Shown here: positions 57,566-64,000 of the stretch, piece by piece | Position numbering within the stretch: the first letter of the stretch is position 1 | Layout of the letters: each line of letters begins with the position of its first letter | From: Eucommia ulmoides | Taxonomy: Eukaryota; Streptophyta; Magnoliopsida; Garryales; Eucommiaceae | Assembly (NCBI GenBank): GCA_016647705.1 | Contig: CM028327.1 | Location: 41,788,517 to 41,852,516, forward strand | DNA: 64,000 nt | Reading direction: 5' to 3' | The notes under the pieces: model-generated | What the model saw: the letters and a program-made list of their open reading frames with translations, nothing else | The model's database searches: none | Told to the model about the DNA's origin: nothing | Made by a program: the position numbers and the translations under genes

Positions 57566-57973
57566 GCGACATCCATTTGAGTTTTTTGTGTGTGGGATGA
57601 ATAACATATTGGTTGCTCTTTACTTTTTTTTTCTCTAACTATAAATTGGTTAATATGAATAAAAAAAATTTCTTCTTAAATTTCCCTTGCTGATTCATGA
57701 TTAGAGGCTTGACCAAAACTTAGCATGATTAGAGGCTTGACCAAAACTTAGCAATTATATATATATAGACAGACATATAGACAGGTCTGTATGTCTGTCT
57801 ATATATATATAATTGCTAAGTTTTGGTCAAGCCTCTAATCATGAATCAGCAAGGGAAATTTAAGAAGATTTTTTTTTTATTCATATTAACCAATTTATAG
57901 TTAGAGAAAAAAAAAGTAAAGAACAACCAATATGTTATTCATCCCACACACAAAAAACTCAAATGGATGTCGC
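57566..57973. repeat. Near-perfect 408-bp inverted repeat (hairpin)
   Basis: The left arm begins GCGACATCCATTTGAGTTTT (57566) and the right arm ends AAATGGATGTCGC (57973). The arms meet at about 57783 in AGACAGACATATAGACAG and GTCTGTATGTCTGTCT with no real loop. The left arm (about 218) exceeds the right (about 190) by a 28-base internal duplication that opens CATGATTAGAGGCTTGACC. Apart from that the arms are almost identical, which implies recent origin. The right arm ends 21 bases before the resistance-gene ORF end. Confidence 0.95.
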
Positions 57974-57993
57974 AACATAAGAGCATAAACCAC

Positions 57994-60900
57994 TTATATT
58001 CGATAAAAATTAGGTGTTGCAACAAGGAAATTTATGAGAAAAAAATTCATTAATAAAATAAAAATACCATCAATTGAAAATTCGACTTGACAGATAGTGG
58101 GAATCTTGGACCGCTCGGGGTTCCCCTCCTTGCACCTCGCCTCTAACAGTGGACAAAAGGAGATCTCCAATAGCCGTAATTTGGTGAGCCGTGAGATGGC
58201 TTCCGAGGAGGGCAGATACTTGAGTTTTTTCATTCTGTCTAGGTTTAATACCTCAAGGGACTCGAGGTTCCCCAACCAATCTGGCAAAGCTTCTACCCCA
58301 AAATTCTCTAGAGTTAAATGAGTGATGGAAGTGAGGTACTGAAGCTGTTGGGGCAAAGTGTCCCAGTCAAATCGACCGATCAATGTCAACTTACGGATTG
58401 GAGCCTGTATGTGTTGGATGCCTTCGAAACAATCCATGGCCAAAGAATCCGTCGGATCTAAGAACAATCGATTGGTTCCAATCTCCAATTTCTCAAAGTG
58501 GGTGAGGGAACAAGTATCCCAAGGGAAAGATGTCAATTTGGGACACCCAGTTAAGGTTAAAGAAGAGAGAGAAGTCGGAAGTTGTGGCAGACTTTCCAAC
58601 GTCTCACAAGAAGAAACCCACAGAGTTGAAAGGAACTCGAGGCCCTCTAAACTTGTGATCGACTTCAGATCATCACATAAAATAAATTTCAGCTTTGTAA
58701 GGTGCTTATTGTTCTGAAACAACCCATCTGGTAGGGAAATGAGGTTGGATACACTTCTGATGGTGAGGTGGGTAAGAGTGGTTACCTTATTGCATATGTT
58801 TGCTAATGGTGAGCCGCTACCGACCAATGCAATCGTCAATTTCTTGAGACTTGGGAAATGACTGGGAGAAGTCTTCAACCGAGGACAATATCGGATAGTC
58901 AACTTCTCAAGACAAGGAAACACCACCAACTCCAGCATCCCTTCTTCTTTGGCAACTGTTGCTGTTTTTGCCTTTGCTTCTGTCCACTCTTCAAGTTCCC
59001 CCAAAGTCTCCAAAATAAGTTCCTTCAATGAAGGAAACAAGACCCTACTTGATACGCCGCCATAGAAGGACTCGCCTATGTGTTTTACTCCACCCAGTTT
59101 AAACAACATGAGACGTTGAAGACGTGGCAATTGTCCCAGCATTGGAATTTCTTTAACTTGGTCGCATCCCTCTAATTTGATTTCTACCAAATTCTCAAGT
59201 AACAATTCACGACAATTAACGCTCACTACCATATTCATCATCCAAACGGGAAATTTATCTCCTCCAAAGTCCTCGACCTCTAAGACTTTCAAATTTGGGT
59301 GTGGTTGGAGCCCTTCCAACATATCATGATCATTCTTACAATCGCCTTCATTGGAACAACGCCAACTCCAACTCAATGCTAGCTTGTATAGTTTTTCTTT
59401 TCTTTGTAAATTTGCACTTTCGGCTTCCTCCTTGCTTTTCACTTTTTCTAGACCCCGTATCTCAAGTTCTCCGCCAAGTTTTAGGGATTCAAGCTCTTCA
59501 ATTTGTCGGCCTTTCTCTTTGCCCACTGCAAAGAGTGATAATGTTTGAAGACAAGTTAAAACCCCTATCCCAAGCGGCATCTGAAAAGAACCAAAACATG
59601 TATGAAAATAAAGATGCTTTAAGCTCATCAGTTTCCTCAAGTCATTGGGAAGGTATCGGACACGTCCAAGTCGTAGTGTTTGTAAGTGGTAGAGCTTTGT
59701 GATAGAATCTGGGCAATCTACGATGAAAAACGTTGACAAGTCAAGATACCTCAAATGTTTGAACTCGCTAATTGAAATTGAAAAATTCTTATCCAAAGTC
59801 ATATATGAAGATGATTTTAACTTTAGAACGCGAAGGCATTTGAAGTCCACCAAGCTTTGGAACAATCAATATAAGAAAAGAATAATGTACGCAATTTATC
59901 CACTCCTCGTTGCCGAATGGTGGCAAGTATTTCTTTGTCCCCATCGTAGTCCAATGCCAAATGTCGAATATGATGAATTGCTTGTCCATCTAAATTCGTG
60001 TTGGCTGCCACATTAAAGACTTGGGGTTTCGAAATATGTTGAGCCAGATCATGAACTAGACCATGCATCTTGAAACTTTTGATATTACTATAACAATCTG
60101 TCTCAATATCTTGAAACATGGAACTTCGTACCAAAATATTGAAATATTTATCCCCTATATCTTCCATTTCCAAATTATCTCCATTGGGTTGAAGATATCC
60201 TGATGCCATCCAAAACTGAATTAAGTTTTTTTTCTCCATGATATCGTCCTTTTTGAAAAGTGAACAGTATGCAAAACATTGTTTCACAGATGGTAAGGGC
60301 AAATTATCGTTAACTCAGATTTAGTATAGGCAAGACTCCGCTTTTGTTGTCAGGAGAATTCCAAACTCCACTATTAACAATTGACAACCACTCGTGCTTC
60401 TCTTTCTTGGAGCGCATCATACTCCCTGCTAACTTTGCTGCTAAAGGCAAACCTCCGCACTTGTTCACAATTTCTCTTCCGATGGATTCAAATTCCTCAT
60501 CTGAAGTGACTCCGTTTTCAAAGGCTAGTGCACTAAATATGGACCAACACTGATCATTTGATAGTATATTCAAAAAATAAGGGTCATAAGTTCCCACAAC
60601 TGATGCAACTTCAGTGGAACGAGTAGTGATCAAAATTTTGCTTCCGCTGGATGTGTTAATATTTCTCAAACGATTGATGAAATCAGTCCACTTGGCAGAA
60701 TTCTCATTCCATACATCGTCCAGTATAAGTAAATATTTTTTCCCATCCAGCGCTTTTTGAAGGTCTCCAAGTATTGCATCCATGGTGTCTACGTCACACT
60801 TCTTCTTGGCTAGAGATTCTAGCATCTCCTTAAATAGCCTCTTGACAGTAAAATCATCAGAGACACATACCCAAATCCTCATCGTAAAATGCCTTTTTAT

Positions 60901-61599
60901 TTTCTCGTTGTTGTAAACCAACTTGGCCAAAGTAGTTTTTCCAATGCCTCCCATTCCCACAATGGGAAGGACATGTAGAGTTTGTATATTGTTTTGGCGA
61001 GTCAGTATTTCCGCCATCTTGAATGCATCATCCACTCTTCCCACCACGTCGGAGAAGTTAACGAACGAATCTGTCTCCCGATCTGGCTGGACATGAGGAA
61101 GGAGAGGAGGAGGAGGAGCCTTATAAGTCCCCATCTGGAATCCGTAAGCAGCGGCTTGTTTGTTAATGGTTTCCAAAGATGTGAAGATCTCCTTGATCTT
61201 CTTAGCCATTTTTCTTTTGGAAAAAATTGATGGTTCTTTTGACGATTTGAAGATTTTGGATAACAATGATGGTTGTGAAGATGAAGAAGGCAGGGAAGTA
61301 CTTACATTCTTTGCCTTGCGCCGAAGGGCTTCATAAGCTAACTCATCCAACACATCAGTAGCCTTATCAGCAAAATCGTGGAGATCGTTCATCCACAGCT
61401 TCACAGCATCCGCACCATTAGTATCCATGGATATGCGTCTCTGGGCATCGCGTAGCACAGATTGAACCATTACTACTTCCTTTTCAAGGCGATGCAATTG
61501 GCTCTCGAACTCCGATTTCATGCTGATGTTTTTACGGATTCCGGAAAACAACTGTGATAGAATCAATTCCGCAGCCGCGCCAATCAAAGCTTCCGCCAT
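57994..61599 (-). pseudogene. CC-NBS-LRR resistance-gene analogue with two single-base frameshifts
   Basis: ATG at 61599-61597. The first frame (429 codons, to 60310) has an Rx-type coiled coil (residues 1-150, with VLDELAYEALRRK) and the NB-ARC: P-loop GMGGIGKT (215-222), kinase-2 LLILDDVW (290-297, Trp marks the non-TIR class), RNBS-B GSKILITTR (319-327), GLPL (383-386). At about 60303-60312 one extra base breaks the LSYDNLP-type motif. The second frame (60302-59823) has KQCFAYCSLF (RNBS-D) and MHGLVHDLA. At about 59866 one missing base shifts to the third frame (59862-57994), which holds leucine-rich repeats (HLRYLDLS, LPSSLSSLTL-type units). Intact, it would be about 1,210 residues, normal for the class, acting as an intracellular immune receptor. 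Either a recent pseudogene or assembly errors. Opposite-strand ORFs are shadows. Confidence 0.92.
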
Positions 61600-63407
61600 T
61601 GTTGTATCACCAAGAGACTCAAAGAGAGAAATCGAAAGAGGGAGAGAGAGAGAGGGATGTCAAGAGAGGACAAGCTATAGCATAAGCTTTTGCATTATTG
61701 CAGCTTGCAATTATGCGTAGGCTTGCTTTATCAAAAGTATTCCAACTGAAGACTTGCTTTACAGGTCATGCTTTTCTTCTTTCAAATGGTGGGGTCTTCC
61801 ATGTCTGGGAAAGTATCTCCAGATTCGGTTAATATCCATTCACATTTGTGCGTATATAAAATTGAAGTACTGAGGCTAGTCCACCGAGGTTGTCTTTAGG
61901 CCCCCCCCCCCCAAACATTGGAGCTGCTTCAAATTTATCTCTATATTGTTTTTTATATTCAAATATTTTTAAAAGGTGACCCAGTTTTCGAAAGTTTCTG
62001 CCATCGGGGTTTAAGAAGGGCCAAGAAGGGCCAAATGTACGCAGTCTTATCCCTGTTTACATAGAAATTTTCAAAATTTAAATCCGAGATCTTCACCAGG
62101 TTACAATAGAATAATTTTACCAATGCACTTAAAACTCACTCTCATTTCCAAACAGGTGAAAACTTTTGACTTGATGTGTCTCTACTTTCACTTTATCCTT
62201 ATTTTGCAAATTTTTCATTTGAAAATTTTCATTACACCCAACACTAAATTCCGAAGTTTATTTTTTTAATAAAATTTATATAATTGAAAATCACTTATAA
62301 AATAACTAGGAAATTAATTTTTTAAGAGAGGTAAAAAAGTACATTAAATCAGGTTCTATTGAACAATCATGAGCTTAATGAAAAAATGGATAAATTTTCA
62401 TTTTTTTTTTTAATTTTGTTTGATTATCATTTTATTCCTTTTTATTTTATACTTTTTTTTACTTTATAAAGTTAAGTTATAGTTATTTATATTTTTGAAT
62501 AAAGTGAGAAACTAATATTTTTTTTCGTTTAAATTAACGAAATATGCTTAAAAGTGTATGAAGTTCAATTTTTCATCCAATTTTTCAGATGAAATAGACA
62601 AAATTGTTATTTTATTATCATTTTGATTTAATTTTTTAATATAAATACTCTAAAAAAAACCACTTAAAATTAAAAGAAACGGGTAATTTCATAAAAAAAT
62701 TAGTTGAAAATTTTAATTTGATCCATTTTTAAGCATATTCTGATAATTTGAAATAAAAAAAAATTAGTTTTTCACTTTATTTAAAAATAGAAGTAGGTAG
62801 GTAAATTATAGTTTTTTTGAAGTGGAGACGGATAAAATGATAATTCGATAAAGTAAATGAAGTGAAAGATAATTTACCCTAAAAGAATTATTTAAGTAGT
62901 TCAGTAAATTTATTTGAGATATGTGCGAAGTTTAAACTCACTACATTACATAAAATTGAAATCACCCTAATATTTTGAATGTGAATTATTCCACTAATTT
63001 TCATGTAATGCAATAAGTTTGAATTTTTGACACTATTAATCGTCATGTCAAAGAAGTTATTATAGTTAGTTAACATTATTCATAACTAAAAATCTATCAT
63101 TAGGAAAAGACAGACAAAGAAATAGAGTGCGTCGTTGGATTAATATTTTTAATCATTAATAAAAAAAAAAAAAAAAGATTAATCAATTTAAGAGTGTTTT
63201 TGACACGGATCTCAATTTTCGTGACTTACCATTTACCAAATTCACTCGTTACAATATATTTGTAAAAAGTTCAATGGTCCTGTCAGAATTTTGAAGTCAC
63301 TATTCTATCCAAAAATCATGAAAATTTTTCACCATCTCATTATTTGTGTAAAAATATATTTTAATTACAAAAAATAAAATAAAAAATATTTTTTTTAAAA
63401 AAAAGTT
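61600..63407. other. Upstream region of the resistance gene and AT-rich DNA
   Basis: A CT-rich leader (minus strand, 61620-61660) precedes the ATG. A run of 12 C lies at 61901-61912. The rest, to 63407, is AT-rich with no gene. Confidence 0.45.
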
Positions 63408-63819
63408 TAATTGTTTTTTACGCCATTGTACTTTGATCTTGTTTCATTTCGTTCCCTCTACTTTAATTAGAAACCTACATTTTACGCCTTTTTACTTATA
63501 ATAAATTTGAAAAATAACTGTTTTGTTGTTAACTTAACACTATGTTAAAAATGAGTGAAGTTGAACAAAATTTTTATATATTTTAATTTTATTTGGCTTT
63601 TATTAAAAAATATAAGAAGAGAAAGTAATAGAGCTACATAGAGAAAATGCAAGATTTTTTCTTTGATTACTTTTAAATACTAAATATAAATTAAAAAATA
63701 AAGCTAATTTAAGTAATTTTATATATTAAATACGAGTTTCTCTATTTGGTCACAAGTAGGAGTTGCTATGTAGATTTTTAAAGTAGAAGTGTTAAAATGA
63801 AACAAAATTAGAGTATGAG
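63408..63819. mobile_element. Inverted-repeat element cut by an LTR insertion
   Basis: The left end TTTTTTACGCCATTGTACTT with CTTGTTTCATTTCGTTCCCT pairs with the right part AAATGAAACAAAATTAGAGT. The right end is incomplete where the LTR begins at 63820. Confidence 0.45.
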
Positions 63820-64000
63820 TGTCACACCCCATCCCGGACACTTATCATCCTGGGGCCGGCGTGACGTTGACACGATATCACTTGAACGCCAACTCAATCT
63901 AGAATACGAGAATAAATACATTTTAAATACACAACCACTAAAGTCAACATGTATACACATGCACACTTTCATTTGGGGACACACTCGTCCCTACAAACTT
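63820..64000 (+). mobile_element. Start of a Tekay/Del-like LTR, cut by the window edge
   Basis: TGTCACACCCCATCCCGGAC, GGGGCCGGCGTGACGTTGAC and ACACGATATCACTTGAACGC match the usual opening of Tekay/Del chromovirus LTRs as I remember them. It begins with TG. The remainder is outside the window. Confidence 0.5.

Noticed and set aside
58358-59702. Open frames on the plus strand opposite the LRR region (58358-58717, 59295-59702)
   Set aside because: They are mirror frames of the leucine-rich repeat coding sequence and have no domain of their own.

Overview
The window looks like AT-rich nuclear DNA of a flowering plant, almost certainly a eudicot. The reasons are GT-AG introns, a TIR-free CC-NBS-LRR gene, an atypical bHLH of the bHLH147-150 type, an Au-type SINE, RTE-type LINE copies, a Tat-lineage Ty3/gypsy element and many small inverted-repeat transposons. 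I cannot name the species.

Layout. Positions 1 to about 9450 hold one decayed Ty3/gypsy retrotransposon on the minus strand. Its gag, protease, reverse transcriptase, RNase H and integrase remnants run from right to left. A hAT-like element (7245-8116) splits gag. Left of pol lie a 74-bp tandem array (1612-2292) and an opposite-strand spliced-looking ORF (3-926). Positions 9640-10160 hold a fragment of a second Tat-like element. A small secreted-peptide gene lies at 10853-11131 (minus).

A three-exon gene at 17786-18842 (plus) encodes a 222-residue tail-anchored protein ending in PPPT, which fits a plant KASH (SUN-binding) protein. An intact atypical bHLH gene lies at 38435-39091, with a 5'UTR intron. 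Between these genes the DNA is mostly transposons: MULE-like, Tourist/Harbinger-like and hAT-like elements with target-site duplications, two RTE LINE copies, an Au SINE, and about 13 copies of an unnamed SINE-like family.

Positions 49025-57458 contain a diverged direct duplication of roughly 4 kb. Each copy carries a promoter-plus-first-exon fragment resembling prefoldin subunit 3 on the plus strand and a two-exon terminal fragment of another gene on the minus strand. A near-perfect 408-bp inverted repeat (57566-57973) lies just beyond the 3' end of a CC-NBS-LRR resistance-gene analogue (57994-61599, minus). That gene is broken by two single-base frameshifts and has MHG in place of MHD. The right edge begins a Tekay/Del-like LTR (63820-64000).

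The genes do not form an operon or pathway. The most useful leads are the KASH candidate, the palindromic tandem array with the antisense ORF, the hairpin beside the resistance gene, the duplicated gene-fragment block and the hairpin-bearing SINE-like family. All family assignments come from reading motifs and remembered family features; no database search was run.
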